DNA of 19,654 bases from CAZRRV01 sp964602735. Its GTDB lineage: Bacteria; Bacillota; Clostridia; Oscillospirales; Acutalibacteraceae. A program made the translations under genes and the position numbers. Below the pieces are notes generated by a model that worked only from the letters and a program-made list of their open reading frames with translations, made no database searches and was not told the origin of the DNA. Shown piece by piece: positions 8,025 to 17,246 of this stretch. The stretch's first letter is position 1. The number at the start of each line of letters is the position of its first letter. Location: positions 1-19,654 of the forward strand of contig CAZRRV010000029.1 in assembly GCA_964602735.1 (NCBI GenBank), read 5' to 3'.

Positions 8025-11000
8025 ACAACATGAGAAATAAGGGGCAGGAGCAGGCGATAGCCGCCGAAGGCGACGTGCTTGTCACCGCATCGGCGGGTAC
8101 GGGGAAAACCACCGCGCTGGTAGCGAGGGTTATAAATCTTCTGAAGTCGGGCGCCGCGGACGCCGATGAACTTCTGGTGGTAACATTCACCAATGCCGCC
8201 GCCGATGAAATGCGGCAAAAAATCGAAAAAAGTCTGAACGCGGAGATTAAAGCAACCGGAAGCCCGCGGCTCGCGAGGCAGAGGGTGCTGCTTAACAACG
8301 CGAAAATCTGCACAATCGATTCGTTCTGCGCGGATTTCGTGCGGAGCCATTTTGAACTCGCGGGCGTCGATCCGGATTTTAAGATTGCCGACAGCATAGT
8401 TGCCGAAGTGGAAAAGAACGCGGCGTTCAGGCAAACCTTTGAAGAAATGTCCCGGGCGGGGGATCCCGGGTTCAAAATCATGACGCAGTGTTTTATGCAT
8501 GACGGGATCGACAACCTGAAAGCCCATATTTTTAATATTTGGAAATACGCCGTAAGCATGCCTTTCCCGGAAGAGTGGCTGCGCGAGGTAGCCGGAAAAT
8601 GCGACGGCGGAGAATGGGAGACGGAAATTTTCTCGGAGGCAGGCGAGGTTATAACCGAATGTATCGACAGCGCGAACGGCTGCCTGAGCGAAATCGACGG
8701 GATCCCCGAATTAAAAAAACAGTACGATATATTTACCGGTATGCTTGCGATACTCTGCGACATACAAAACGCCGTCGCGGGGGGAAACTGGGATTCGGTT
8801 CGCGAAGCGCTCGATAATTACAAAGTCTCCAGGTTACCGGGGGAAAACCCGGAATACAAAAATATATGCGCAAAACTGAGTAATGTTAAAAGTTCGATAA
8901 AGAAGGGGATCGACGGTTTAAGAAATAAAATTTTTCCCATGTCTTACGATGAAATACGCCGGAACGGCGAACTGTCGTGCGAGGCGGTGAAAGCCGCGGT
9001 GAGGTTCACGCTGAGGATGAACGAATTGTTCGAGGACGGTATGCGCGCCTCGTCGTCGTATACTTTTGATATGGTTGAGCGGTTCGCCCTCCGTATGCTC
9101 TGCCGTCCCGACGGGCACGGCGGAATGTTGCCGGTCGACGGGGCGGATATTCTTCGCGGAAAATTCAGGGCAATACTGGTCGATGAATATCAGGACACGA
9201 ACGATCTGCAGGCCGCATTGTTCGGCGCACTCGCCGGAAAGCCCGCCAATCTGTTTACCGTAGGCGATGTCAAGCAAAGTATTTACGGGTTCCGCCGCGC
9301 CGATCCCGAAAATTTTAACAGACGGCGCAAAGAACTTCCCGAGTATAAAGAAGGCCGGCGCGACGGTAAAATCGCGCTCTCGATAAATTACCGCAGTTGC
9401 CGGGAGATATGCGATTTCGTTAATTTCACTTTTAATATTCTCATGCGGGAAAAAACCGCGGATATCGACTACAGCGGGAGCGAAATGCTTGTGTGCGGCT
9501 CGGAAAACGGAATGTGTTCCGGCGGCGGGGTGGAGTATCATATTATCGACAAAAGCCAAGAAACCGACATTACGGATAATAAACCCCGGGGCGGAGCCGC
9601 CGCCGAAGAGGCGAGGTATATCGCCGGTTATATAAAAAGGCTTGTAAACGGCGGGCAGACGGTGCCCGACGAGAATAACCCCGGCGCGCGGCGTGCGGTG
9701 ACATACGGGGATTTCGCGGTTCTTATGCCGTCTCCCGGTCCCAAAGCGTATGTTTATGCCGATGAGTTTGCCAAATGCGGAGTACCTATTTCCGTGGATA
9801 TAAAAGAATTCTGGAAAACGCAGGAAATCATGCTTGCCGTATCGCTGCTTAAAACCGTCAACAGCCCCGCGGACGATATAGCGCTGCTGGCGATCCTGAA
9901 TTCCGAAATATTCGGCTTTACGCACGACAGAATTGCGGTAATCAAAGCGAAATACCGCGGCGATACCCTTATAGCGCGCATTACCGCCGCCGCCGATGCC
10001 GGCGGGGAGGACTGCGCGTCGTTCCTGAAAGTGCTTGCGGGCTGGCGAATCGCTTCGATTACCCAAACGCCGGGCGAACTGCTCGCCCGAATTTACGACG
10101 ATACCGCTCTGCCGGTGATTATGGGGGCAAAACCGAACGGCGAGCGGCGGCGCGAAAATCTGTTTAAGCTGCAAAGCTACGCCGATTCGTATATGCCGTC
10201 CTCACGGGTGCCGGCACTGTCATCGTTTCTGCGGAATATCGACGAAGGGGAGGATATCCGTATGCCGTCGCCTTGCGGAGGGAACGCCGTTCGCATGATG
10301 AGTATTCACGGTTCCAAAGGGTTGCAGTTCCCCTGCTGTATTCTGGCCGGCAATTCCAAGGACTTTAACAAAAATGACTCTGAAAAAACCAATGTTGAGA
10401 TTGACGACAGGCTGGGAATCGGGGCAAAATACTATGACGGCAAAACCGGGTTGTCGTATGAAACATTGCCGCACATTGCGGTTCGTCTGCGTGCAAAACG
10501 GAAAGAGACGGCCGAAAAAATCCGTCTGCTGTATGTGGCGATGACCCGCGCCGAATATAAGCTCGACATTGTGATATATAACGAGAAATTACCCGTATCG
10601 GAAGTTCGCGACGGTACGGTAAGCGACAGGGCAATTCTGTCGAATCTGAAATTTTCGCAGTGGCTGCTGATGGCGGCGCTGATGCACCCGGATCTTTCCG
10701 CCGCGCTGCTCGAGCACAGATCGTCGGAGACGGGCGGCGTGCGGATCCGTTTTGCCGTCCCGTCGGAAACATCCGATTTAAGCGAAAACATCGAACATTG
10801 CGCGGCTTACGACGAACGGCTGGAAAAGCTCGCCGATAATTTTTCGTATGTGTATCCCTATGCCTCCGTGAATGCGGTACGATCGAAGGTTTCGGTAACC
10901 GACCTTACCGAAAAGACCGAAGACGCCGGAAAGGCGTTCGCCGTTCGCCCCGCTTTTGTGCGCGAATCGTCGGCCAACGCCGCCGAAACGGGAACCGCTT

Positions 11001-11452
11001 TCCACAGATTTATGCAGCTGTGCGATTTCCGTAAAGCGAAACAGTCGGTACGCGATGAAATAAACCGCCTCGCGGAATATGAGTATCTAAGCGAAAGCGA
11101 GGCCGGAGCGCTGATACCGGAACCGCTCGAAGCTTTCTTTAATTCCGATATATTCTCCCGCGTCTGCGAGGGGAAAATTTACAGAGAATTTCCCTTTGTT
11201 GTGCCGTACGGCGCCGCGGAAGGCGGCGACTATACCGTTTTGCAGGGGGTCGTTGATCTCGCGTCGGTAAAGGACGACGGAATTTTACTGCTCGACTACA
11301 AAACCGACCGCGTTGACGGCGCGGACGAGCTTGTAAACAGGTACGGGGAGCAGATTGCCCTGTACAGAAAGGCGCTGGAGGAAATTTTCAACCTGCCCGT
11401 AAAAGAATGCGGCATATATTCATTCCGGCTGAATGAATATATCCGCCTGTAA
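8021..11452 (+). CDS. addA: ATP-dependent helicase/nuclease subunit A (AddA)
   Basis: AddA supplies the UvrD/RecB-type 3'-5' motor of AddAB plus a second nuclease. The 1143-residue protein shows all superfamily-1 motifs in order: Walker A TASAGTGKTT (K29), motif Ia LVVTFTNAAADEM, TIDSFC, motif II DEYQDTN (388-394), motif III VGDVKQSIYGFRRADP, motif IV INYRS, motif V MSIHGSKGLQFP and motif VI LLYVAMTRAE. The C-terminal nuclease has GTAFHRFM (H995) and LLLDYKTDRV (D1092, K1094). It is a little shorter than the 1200-1240 residues common in Bacillus. The ATG at 8021 sits in the ATGA overlap with addB; ATG 8030 is an alternative, and RNKGQEQAI after it is the typical Q-motif region. The gene ends against a putative ArgR operator. 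Confidence 0.96.
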   Translation: MNNMRNKGQEQAIAAEGDVLVTASAGTGKTTALVARVINLLKSGAADADELLVVTFTNAAADEMRQKIEKSLNAEIKATGSPRLARQRVLLNNAKICTIDSFCADFVRSHFELAGVDPDFKIADSIVAEVEKNAAFRQTFEEMSRAGDPGFKIMTQCFMHDGIDNLKAHIFNIWKYAVSMPFPEEWLREVAGKCDGGEWETEIFSEAGEVITECIDSANGCLSEIDGIPELKKQYDIFTGMLAILCDIQNAVAGGNWDSVREALDNYKVSRLPGENPEYKNICAKLSNVKSSIKKGIDGLRNKIFPMSYDEIRRNGELSCEAVKAAVRFTLRMNELFEDGMRASSSYTFDMVERFALRMLCRPDGHGGMLPVDGADILRGKFRAILVDEYQDTNDLQAALFGALAGKPANLFTVGDVKQSIYGFRRADPENFNRRRKELPEYKEGRRDGKIALSINYRSCREICDFVNFTFNILMREKTADIDYSGSEMLVCGSENGMCSGGGVEYHIIDKSQETDITDNKPRGGAAAEEARYIAGYIKRLVNGGQTVPDENNPGARRAVTYGDFAVLMPSPGPKAYVYADEFAKCGVPISVDIKEFWKTQEIMLAVSLLKTVNSPADDIALLAILNSEIFGFTHDRIAVIKAKYRGDTLIARITAAADAGGEDCASFLKVLAGWRIASITQTPGELLARIYDDTALPVIMGAKPNGERRRENLFKLQSYADSYMPSSRVPALSSFLRNIDEGEDIRMPSPCGGNAVRMMSIHGSKGLQFPCCILAGNSKDFNKNDSEKTNVEIDDRLGIGAKYYDGKTGLSYETLPHIAVRLRAKRKETAEKIRLLYVAMTRAEYKLDIVIYNEKLPVSEVRDGTVSDRAILSNLKFSQWLLMAALMHPDLSAALLEHRSSETGGVRIRFAVPSETSDLSENIEHCAAYDERLEKLADNFSYVYPYASVNAVRSKVSVTDLTEKTEDAGKAFAVRPAFVRESSANAAETGTAFHRFMQLCDFRKAKQSVRDEINRLAEYEYLSESEAGALIPEPLEAFFNSDIFSRVCEGKIYREFPFVVPYGAAEGGDYTVLQGVVDLASVKDDGILLLDYKTDRVDGADELVNRYGEQIALYRKALEEIFNLPVKECGIYSFRLNEYIRL
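11416..11440. repeat. 10-bp inverted repeat at the end of addA
   Basis: ATATTCATTC (11416-11425) and GAATGAATAT (11431-11440) form a perfect hairpin within the last codons of addA. The second arm contains TGAATAT, 20 bp before the TGAAT of the ARG box at 11452-11469, so it may be a weak neighbouring operator half-site or may pair alternatively with that site in RNA. Confidence 0.45.
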
Positions 11453-11469
11453 ATGAATATTTATTCATT
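11452..11469. promoter_or_regulatory. perfect-consensus ARG box (ArgR/AhrC operator)
   Basis: AATGAATATTTATTCATT fits the E. coli ARG-box consensus WNTGAATWWWWATTCANW at every position and is an 8-bp inverted repeat around a 2-bp centre. It starts on the last base of the addA stop codon, about 330 bp upstream of argG. Arginine repressor binding is inferred. It could work with the promoter-proximal box at 11727-11745 by DNA looping. As an AT-only hairpin followed by ATTTTG it might instead be a weak terminator of addBA. Confidence 0.55.
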
Positions 11470-11644
11470 ATTTTGCACACGGCGATTCCGCGCCGCGTAC
11501 CGTCGCCGTGGGAAGGACATATTGCCGAGGCGGCATAACGCGCGGCGGGCGAATTGGCGATCGGCGCGTCGGCATATCAACGGATGCGGCGCCGTGCCGC
11601 TTCGGGATCCTGCCGGGCATATTGCGCCGCGTTGCACGGCGGTA

Positions 11645-11663
11645 TTATGCGGTGTTGCCTTAA
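11645..11663 (+). repeat. intergenic repeat, forward copy 2
   Basis: TTATGCGGTGTTGCCTTAA; 18 of 19 bases match 4675-4693, and its last 15 match 4514-4528 inverted. No convincing inverted partner was found in this region. Confidence 0.65.
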
Positions 11664-11726
11664 AGAGAAAAATCGGAGGATAAAATCTTGTGCAGATAAA
11701 CAAATCGGCGGTTGCGACAAAAAATT

Positions 11727-11745
11727 GCTTGAATATTTATACATT
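11727..11745. promoter_or_regulatory. promoter-proximal ARG box
   Basis: The core TGAATATTTATACA (11730-11743) has one mismatch to TGAATWWWWATTCA. It overlaps the -35 box of the argG promoter, a position where bound ArgR would block RNA polymerase when arginine is plentiful. A further partial TGAATATTGTATTA at 11756-11769 may be a weak second box. Confidence 0.55.
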
Positions 11746-11756
11746 AGTGCTATACT
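11729..11756 (+). promoter_or_regulatory. argG operon promoter
   Basis: TTGAAT (11729-11734), a 16-bp spacer and TATACT (11751-11756) give a start near 11763 and a leader of about 37 nt before the argG ATG. It overlaps the ARG box. Confidence 0.6.
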
Positions 11757-11799
11757 GAATATTGTATTAGTTCGCGAATATTTTATGGAGGGAACATAA

Positions 11800-13029
11800 A
11801 TGAATAAAAGCGATATAAAAAAGGTCGTGCTTGCTTATTCCGGGGGGCTCGATACTTCGGTAATTATCCCGTGGCTTAAAGAAAATTACAACAACTGCGA
11901 GATTATAGCGGTGTCGGCGAATGTCGGGCAGGGCGCCGAACTCGACGGACTGGAGGAGAAAGCGCTGAAAACCGGCGCGTCGAAACTTTATATCGAGGAT
12001 TTGACGAAGGAATTTTTAGAGGAATATGTTTTCCCCTCGCTGAAAGCCGGCGCGGTATATGAGGATTATCTGCTGGGTACATCGTTCGCGCGTCCGCCGA
12101 TAGCGAAGCGCATCGCCGAAATCGCTCTGAAAGAGGGTGCCGACGCGATTTGCCACGGTTGTACGGGCAAAGGGAACGACCAGGTCCGTTTTGAACTTAC
12201 CATCAAGGCGTTCGCGCCGGATATGCCGATAATAGCGCCGTGGAGGGAGTGGAACATAAAATCGCGGGAAGAGGAGATCGATTATGCCGAGGCGCATAAC
12301 GTCCCCTTAAGAATAAACCGCGAAACCAGCTATTCGAAAGATAAAAACATATGGCATTTGAGCCACGAAGGGCTTGATCTTGAAGACCCCGCAAACGAAC
12401 CGATGTACGGCAAACCCGGCTTTCTCGAGATGGGGGTATCTCCCGAACAGGCGCCCGACAGTGATACCTATGTTACTGTTCACTTCGACAAAGGCATTCC
12501 CACCGCGGTCGACGGCGAGCGGCTGGATTCGGTTGCCCTCGTTGAAAAGCTTAACAGGCTTGGCGGCGAAAACGGCATAGGTCTGCTCGATATTGTGGAA
12601 AACAGACTTGTGGGAATGAAATGCCGCGGCGTGTACGAAACGCCCGGCGGCACCATACTGTACAAGGCCCATTCGGTGCTTGAAACCCTCTGTCTCGATC
12701 GCGACACCATGCATTACAAGCAGCTTGTGGCGCAGAAATTCGCCGAACTTGTTTACTTCGGTCAGTGGTACACTCCGTTGCGGGAGGCGCTTTCGGCGTT
12801 TGTCGATTCCACACAGCAAACGGTTACCGGAGATGTAAAACTGAAACTTTACAAAGGCAATATCATCAACGCCGGGGTAGAATCGCCGTATTCGCTTTAC
12901 GATCCCGAAATAGCGACGTTCGACGAAGACAATGTTTATAATCAGTCGGATTCCGCCGGATTTATAAATCTGTTCGGTCTGCCGATAAAAGTCAGGGCGA
13001 AAATGAAAGCGAAGAACGGCCTTTTATAA
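11800..13029 (+). CDS. argG: argininosuccinate synthase
   Basis: ArgG condenses citrulline and aspartate using ATP to give argininosuccinate in the cytoplasm. The 409-residue product is full length. It has the N-type PP-ATPase loop AYSGGLDTS (12-20), HGCTGKGNDQVRFE for citrulline/ATP handling, and EMGVSPEQAPD, followed by the C-terminal tetramerisation region. GGAGGG about 8 bp before ATG 11800 supports the start. It is the first gene of the arg operon, directly after an ArgR-type promoter. Its usual partner argH (argininosuccinate lyase) is not next to it in this window, so the last step must be encoded elsewhere. Confidence 0.97.
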   Translation: MNKSDIKKVVLAYSGGLDTSVIIPWLKENYNNCEIIAVSANVGQGAELDGLEEKALKTGASKLYIEDLTKEFLEEYVFPSLKAGAVYEDYLLGTSFARPPIAKRIAEIALKEGADAICHGCTGKGNDQVRFELTIKAFAPDMPIIAPWREWNIKSREEEIDYAEAHNVPLRINRETSYSKDKNIWHLSHEGLDLEDPANEPMYGKPGFLEMGVSPEQAPDSDTYVTVHFDKGIPTAVDGERLDSVALVEKLNRLGGENGIGLLDIVENRLVGMKCRGVYETPGGTILYKAHSVLETLCLDRDTMHYKQLVAQKFAELVYFGQWYTPLREALSAFVDSTQQTVTGDVKLKLYKGNIINAGVESPYSLYDPEIATFDEDNVYNQSDSAGFINLFGLPIKVRAKMKAKNGLL

Positions 13030-13036
13030 AAGCGGT

Positions 13037-13966
13037 ATGAAAAAGAAAATATTTATCGACGGCAGCGCGGGGACGACCGGATTGCGGATTTACGACCGTT
13101 TGTCGCGGCGCGATGATATTTCGCTGATTACACTGCCCGAAAATTTGCGCAAAGACGAATCCGCGAGGAAGTCGGCGATGAACGAAAGCGACGCGGTTAT
13201 ACTCTGCCTGCCCGACGACGCCGCTAAACTGGCGGTTGAATCGGCGCAAAATCCCGATACCGTAATTATCGATACCTCAACCGTCCACCGCACCGAGCCG
13301 GGCTGGGTCTACGGGTTCCCGGAACTTTCCCGCCGCATACGCGACGCCGTCCCGGCCGCGAAAAGGATCGCCGTGCCGGGCTGCCATGCCGGAGGATTTA
13401 TCGCGCTCGTGTATCCGCTTATCGAAAGCGGGATTTTGCCGGCCGGCGCGCTGCTTACATGTTACAGCGAAACGGGGTACAGCGGCGGCGGCAAAAAGAT
13501 GATCGCCGAATACGAAAGCGACGGGCGGGCTTTAACATACGGCGCTCCCCGTCAGTACGGAATCGGGCAGAACCACAAGCATTTGAAAGAAATGATGTTG
13601 ATTTCCGGGCTCGAACAAGCTCCCGTTTTCTGCCCGACGGTGTCGGATTTCTACAGCGGGATGCTTGTAACGGTGCCGCTGTTCCGAAAACAGATAAACG
13701 GTACTGCCGAAAGTATCCGCGAGGTTTACGCGGAACGCTATAACACCGCAGTTGTAAGGTATCTTCAAAAAATCGACGATAACGGATTTGTTCCCGCGTC
13801 GGCCCTGTCGGGGAAAGATTATATGGAGGTGACCGTTGCGGGGAACGACGACCGTATCCTGCTTATGGCGAGATACGACAATCTCGGGAAGGGCGCGTCC
13901 GGCGCGGCCGTTCAGCTGCTGAACCTCGTGCTCGGGGTTCCCGAAACAACCGGGCTTGCATTGTAG
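13037..13966 (+). CDS. argC: N-acetyl-gamma-glutamyl-phosphate reductase (short, type 2)
   Basis: ArgC reduces N-acetylglutamyl phosphate with NADPH to the semialdehyde. At 309 residues it fits the shorter type-2 form rather than the ~340-residue form of Bacillus and E. coli. The Rossmann start KIFIDGSAGTTGLRIYDRL binds NADPH, the catalytic cysteine is C116 in VPGCHAGGF, and YSGGGKKMI and GIGQNHKHLKEM are conserved further on. It begins only 7 bp after argG. The ribosome binding site is poor (AAGCGG), which suggests dependence on translation of argG. The family call is firm; assignment to type 2 rests on length and the GSAGTTGLRI and GYSGGGKKMI motifs. Confidence 0.93.
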   Translation: MKKKIFIDGSAGTTGLRIYDRLSRRDDISLITLPENLRKDESARKSAMNESDAVILCLPDDAAKLAVESAQNPDTVIIDTSTVHRTEPGWVYGFPELSRRIRDAVPAAKRIAVPGCHAGGFIALVYPLIESGILPAGALLTCYSETGYSGGGKKMIAEYESDGRALTYGAPRQYGIGQNHKHLKEMMLISGLEQAPVFCPTVSDFYSGMLVTVPLFRKQINGTAESIREVYAERYNTAVVRYLQKIDDNGFVPASALSGKDYMEVTVAGNDDRILLMARYDNLGKGASGAAVQLLNLVLGVPETTGLAL

Positions 13967-13988
13967 ATTGGAAAGACGGGCGGAAAAT

Positions 13989-15200
13989 ATGGAATTTGTA
14001 AACGGAGGAGTATGCGCCGCCGGAGGGTTTGCCGCCGGCGGAATACACTGCGGGATAAGGAAAAACCGCGCGAAGCGGGATCTCGCGCTTGTCGTAAGCG
14101 AGCGGGAATGCTCCGCCGCCGCGGTTTATACTACGAACCTTGTAAAAGGCGCGCCGATTGCGGTTACAAAAAAACATCTTGCAAACGGGCGTGCGAGGGC
14201 AATAATATGCAACAGCGGCATCGCCAACACCTGCTGTGCAAACGGCGAGCAGACAGCGGAGGAAATCTGTGAAATAGCCGCGAAGGAACTTAAAATTCCG
14301 GCGGATGACGTTGTTGTGGCGTCGACCGGGGTTATAGGCCAGCCGCTTGACCCGGCGCCGATTCGTTCGGGTATGCGCGAACTTGCGGAGAGCCTCGGAA
14401 AGGACGGCGGCTTTGCGGCCGAGGCTATCCTCACAACCGACCGCAAGCGCAAGGAAGTTGCCGTAAAATTCAACATCGGCGGCGTTGAATGCGCTCTCGG
14501 AGGTATGGCAAAGGGCAGCGGTATGATACATCCGAATATGGCCACTATGCTGGTTTTTATAACCACCGATGTCGCGATAAGCCCGGAAATGCTCGAACGC
14601 GCGCTTAAAAGCGATGTTGCGAGTACCTTTAATATGGTCAGCATTGACGGCGACACTTCCACCAACGATATGGTTGTTGTTTTGGCGAACGGCTGCGCCG
14701 GCAATCGCGAAATCACCGCCGATGGGGATGACTTCGCCGAATTTATGCGTGCGCTCAATACCGTAACCGTGGCGCTGTGCAGAGAGATCGCCGCCGACGG
14801 AGAGGGCGCGACAAAAATGCTTGAATGCCGCGTCACGGGGGCCGAAAGCGTAGGCAGTGCCCGAACGGTCGCGAAATCGGTTGTCTGTTCTTCTTTGGTA
14901 AAAGCGGCGATGTTCGGAGCCGACGCCAACTGGGGAAGGGTTCTGTGCGCTATCGGTTACAGCGGAGTGCGGGTAGATGTAAACCGCATCGGGGTCGGGT
15001 TCCGATCCGCCGCGGGGGAGATTGCCGTTTGCGAGAACGGCACCGGCGTTGAATTTTCGGAGGAAAAAGCGAAATCGATACTGTCGGAAGACGAGGTTGA
15101 AATCTTAGTAAATCTCCATACCGGCCGCGAATCCGCTACGGCGTGGGGTTGCGATTTGACTTACGATTATATAAAAATAAACGGCGATTACCGAACTTAA
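13989..15200 (+). CDS. argJ: glutamate N-acetyltransferase / ornithine acetyltransferase
   Basis: ArgJ passes the acetyl group from N-acetylornithine to glutamate, recycling acetyl; many members also use acetyl-CoA. The product from ATG 13989 is 403 residues, the normal length. It has GGIHCGIRKNRAKRDLAL near the N-terminus, the oxyanion STGVIG motif, and the self-cleavage site GMAKGSGMIHPNMATML, where T186 becomes the N-terminal nucleophile of the beta chain. ANWGRVLCAIGYSG and the C-terminal DLTYDYIKINGDYRT are typical. An upstream TTG at 13956 in the same frame would overlap argC and add residues without family resemblance, so it is rejected. The ribosome binding site before 13989 is weak (GGCGGA). 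With no argA nearby, this enzyme probably closes the acetyl cycle. Confidence 0.95.
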   Translation: MEFVNGGVCAAGGFAAGGIHCGIRKNRAKRDLALVVSERECSAAAVYTTNLVKGAPIAVTKKHLANGRARAIICNSGIANTCCANGEQTAEEICEIAAKELKIPADDVVVASTGVIGQPLDPAPIRSGMRELAESLGKDGGFAAEAILTTDRKRKEVAVKFNIGGVECALGGMAKGSGMIHPNMATMLVFITTDVAISPEMLERALKSDVASTFNMVSIDGDTSTNDMVVVLANGCAGNREITADGDDFAEFMRALNTVTVALCREIAADGEGATKMLECRVTGAESVGSARTVAKSVVCSSLVKAAMFGADANWGRVLCAIGYSGVRVDVNRIGVGFRSAAGEIAVCENGTGVEFSEEKAKSILSEDEVEILVNLHTGRESATAWGCDLTYDYIKINGDYRT

Positions 15201-15228
15201 CATTTAACGCGAAAGGGGAGCGGTTGCT

Positions 15229-16095
15229 GTGAATCTGTCTAATGCCCAGCGCGCCGAAATTATTATGCAGGCGCTGCCGAACATACAAAAATATTATCAC
15301 AAAATTCTTGTTGTAAAATACGGCGGCAACGCGATGATAAACCCGGAACTCAAAGACGCCGTAATGGGCGACATCGTACTGCTTTCGCTGATCGGCATCC
15401 ACGTGGTGCTTGTACACGGCGGCGGGCCCGAAATAACAGATATGATGAACCGCGTGGGTAAAAAACCGGAATTTGTGAACGGTTTCCGCGTAACCGATAA
15501 AGAAACGGTCGATATCGCCCAGATGGTACTTGCGGGCAAAATCGGGAAGGATCTCGTTAATATTCTTCAGATGAAAGGCGGCAAGGCGGTAGGGCTTTGC
15601 GGGCTCGACGGGCATATGCTGAAAGCCGTGCGGAAAGACCCGGAGCTGGGGTACGTGGGAGAGATCAGCGAGGTGAATATCAATCCCGTCACCGATATGC
15701 TCTCAATGGATTATATTCCCGTGATTTCCACCGTAGCATGCGACGACAGCGGCAATGTTTACAATGTAAACGCCGACGCGGCGGCGGCGAAAATAGCGGG
15801 GGCGCTAAAGGCGGAAAGCCTTATTTCAATGACGGATATAAGCGGCATTTTACGCGATAAAAACGACCCTTCATCGCTTATCGGGAAAATAAATGTAAGC
15901 GACGCTCCGCAGCTGATGCGGGAGGGCGTTATTTCCGGCGGGATGATCCCGAAGGTAGAATGCTGTATCGAGGCGATACGGCGCGGCGTAAACAGGGTGT
16001 TTATAATCGACGGGCGAATCGAACACGCGATTTTAATCGAAACGCTTACCGACGAGGGAATCGGCACAATGTTTGTATCGGGGAAAAATTTATGA
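15229..16095 (+). CDS. argB: acetylglutamate kinase
   Basis: ArgB phosphorylates N-acetylglutamate with ATP. The 288-residue amino-acid-kinase fold shows VKYGGNAM (ATP phosphate loop), LVHGGGPEI, NGFRVTD, and NVNADAAAAKIAGAL for substrate and nucleotide binding. The ~20 residues before the kinase core resemble the N-terminal helix present in arginine-inhibited ArgB proteins, so feedback control is possible (inference). It starts with GTG at 15229, supported by AAAGGGGAG at 15212-15220. It lies 28 bp after argJ, and its stop overlaps the argD start by 4 bp. Confidence 0.96.
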   Translation: MNLSNAQRAEIIMQALPNIQKYYHKILVVKYGGNAMINPELKDAVMGDIVLLSLIGIHVVLVHGGGPEITDMMNRVGKKPEFVNGFRVTDKETVDIAQMVLAGKIGKDLVNILQMKGGKAVGLCGLDGHMLKAVRKDPELGYVGEISEVNINPVTDMLSMDYIPVISTVACDDSGNVYNVNADAAAAKIAGALKAESLISMTDISGILRDKNDPSSLIGKINVSDAPQLMREGVISGGMIPKVECCIEAIRRGVNRVFIIDGRIEHAILIETLTDEGIGTMFVSGKNL

Positions 16096-17246
16096 CGGTA
16101 TTTGAAAAAGACAGCGAGTATATCGCGAACACATACGCGAGGTTCCCGGTTGAGATAGTGTCCGGGCGCGGCGCTTTGCTTAAAGACGCCGACGGAAAAG
16201 AATATATTGATTTAACGAGCGGCATAGGAGTAAATATTTTCGGGATGTGCGATCCCGAATGGACGGAGGCCGTAATCGCGCAGATGCGCAGGTTCCAGCA
16301 CACCTCCAATCTGTATTATACCGAACCGTGCGTCACTCTCGCCGAGGAGCTTTGCCGCAGGACGGGATTCAAAAAAGTTTTCTTTTCCAATTCCGGAGCG
16401 GAGGCGAACGAATGCGCCATTAAAGCCGCCCGTTTATACGGCGCGAAAACCGGAAGATACAAAATCATAACGGTGCGCGACAGTTTCCACGGCAGAACGA
16501 TAACAACTCTCGCGGCTACCGCCCAGGATTCTTTTCACCGGGATTTCGCTCCGCTGACGGAGGGATTTTTATACGTTCCCGCGAATGACTCCGACGCGCT
16601 TTGCGAAATCGTCGAAGAGAACGACCCGGTCGCGGTGCTGTTTGAAACGATACGGGGAGAAGGCGGCGTTCTGCCGCTTGATACGGATTTCATCGATAAA
16701 ATAGTCGATATTTCCGAAAAACGGGATATGCTTGTTATGGTTGATGAGGTGCAAACCGGCAACGGGCGCACCGGCGCGCTGTACAGCTATATGCGTTACG
16801 GGTTCGTGCCCGACGTCGTAACTACCGCCAAAGGTCTCGGCGGCGGGATCCCCATAGGCGCCACGCTTTTCGGCGAAAAAACCGAAAACTGCTTCACTCC
16901 CGGCACCCACGGTTCAACATTCGGGGGCAATCCGCTTGCCTGCGCCGGGGCGGTAAATATTCTGCGGCGGTTAGATGATGCCATGCTGAAAAGCGTGCGC
17001 GAAAAAGGCGAATTTATTCGCGGAAAATTAGAGAACCGCAGCGGAATAAAAGAGATCCGCGGAATGGGGCTTATGCTTGGCATCAAAACCGACAGGCCTG
17101 CGGGCGAGGTAATAAACAGGTGCCTTGAAAACGGAGTGCTGTGCCTTAAGGCGAAAGATGCCGTAAGACTTCTGCCGCCGCTCAACATTACTTTCGATCA
17201 GTTGAACACGGCGATTGACATCTTAAAGGAGTGCATTGAAAAATGA
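16092..17246 (+). CDS. argD: acetylornithine aminotransferase
   Basis: ArgD is a PLP enzyme that transfers an amino group from glutamate to N-acetylglutamate semialdehyde. The 384-residue class-III aminotransferase has FFSNSGAEANECAIKAAR for the cofactor phosphate, FHGRT, DEVQTGNGRTG (PLP-ring Asp region) and the Schiff-base lysine K247 in TTAKGLGGGIPIGA, then HGSTFGGNPLA. The frame is open upstream to 15960, but that part lies within argB; ATG 16092 in the ATGA overlap is the right start and begins directly with family-like sequence. Succinyldiaminopimelate transaminase activity is common in this family and cannot be excluded. The stop overlaps the argF start. Confidence 0.95.
   Translation: MTVFEKDSEYIANTYARFPVEIVSGRGALLKDADGKEYIDLTSGIGVNIFGMCDPEWTEAVIAQMRRFQHTSNLYYTEPCVTLAEELCRRTGFKKVFFSNSGAEANECAIKAARLYGAKTGRYKIITVRDSFHGRTITTLAATAQDSFHRDFAPLTEGFLYVPANDSDALCEIVEENDPVAVLFETIRGEGGVLPLDTDFIDKIVDISEKRDMLVMVDEVQTGNGRTGALYSYMRYGFVPDVVTTAKGLGGGIPIGATLFGEKTENCFTPGTHGSTFGGNPLACAGAVNILRRLDDAMLKSVREKGEFIRGKLENRSGIKEIRGMGLMLGIKTDRPAGEVINRCLENGVLCLKAKDAVRLLPPLNITFDQLNTAIDILKECIEK

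Larger units (their letters stand above)
11453..11799. other. 347-bp intergenic region between addA and argG
   Basis: No gene is recognised. It starts with the distal ARG box, continues with GC-rich sequence sharing ATGCGGCGCCG (11584-11594), GGGCATATT (11616-11624) and TTATGCGGTGTTGCCTTAA (11645-11663) with the 4199-4751 region, and ends with the argG promoter and its ARG box. A GGAGG at 11675-11679 precedes only a TTG-TGC-AGA-TAA triplet frame and is upstream of the promoter, so it is not an argG leader peptide. Confidence 0.6.

Noticed and set aside
8918..10174. 418-codon minus-strand open frame inside addA
   Set aside because: Covers conserved helicase motifs on the other strand, has no recognisable domain and no ribosome binding site; a codon-bias shadow.
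11675..11699. GGAGG followed by TTG TGC AGA TAA as an arginine leader peptide
   Set aside because: Only three codons, and upstream of the argG promoter, so not in the argG transcript.
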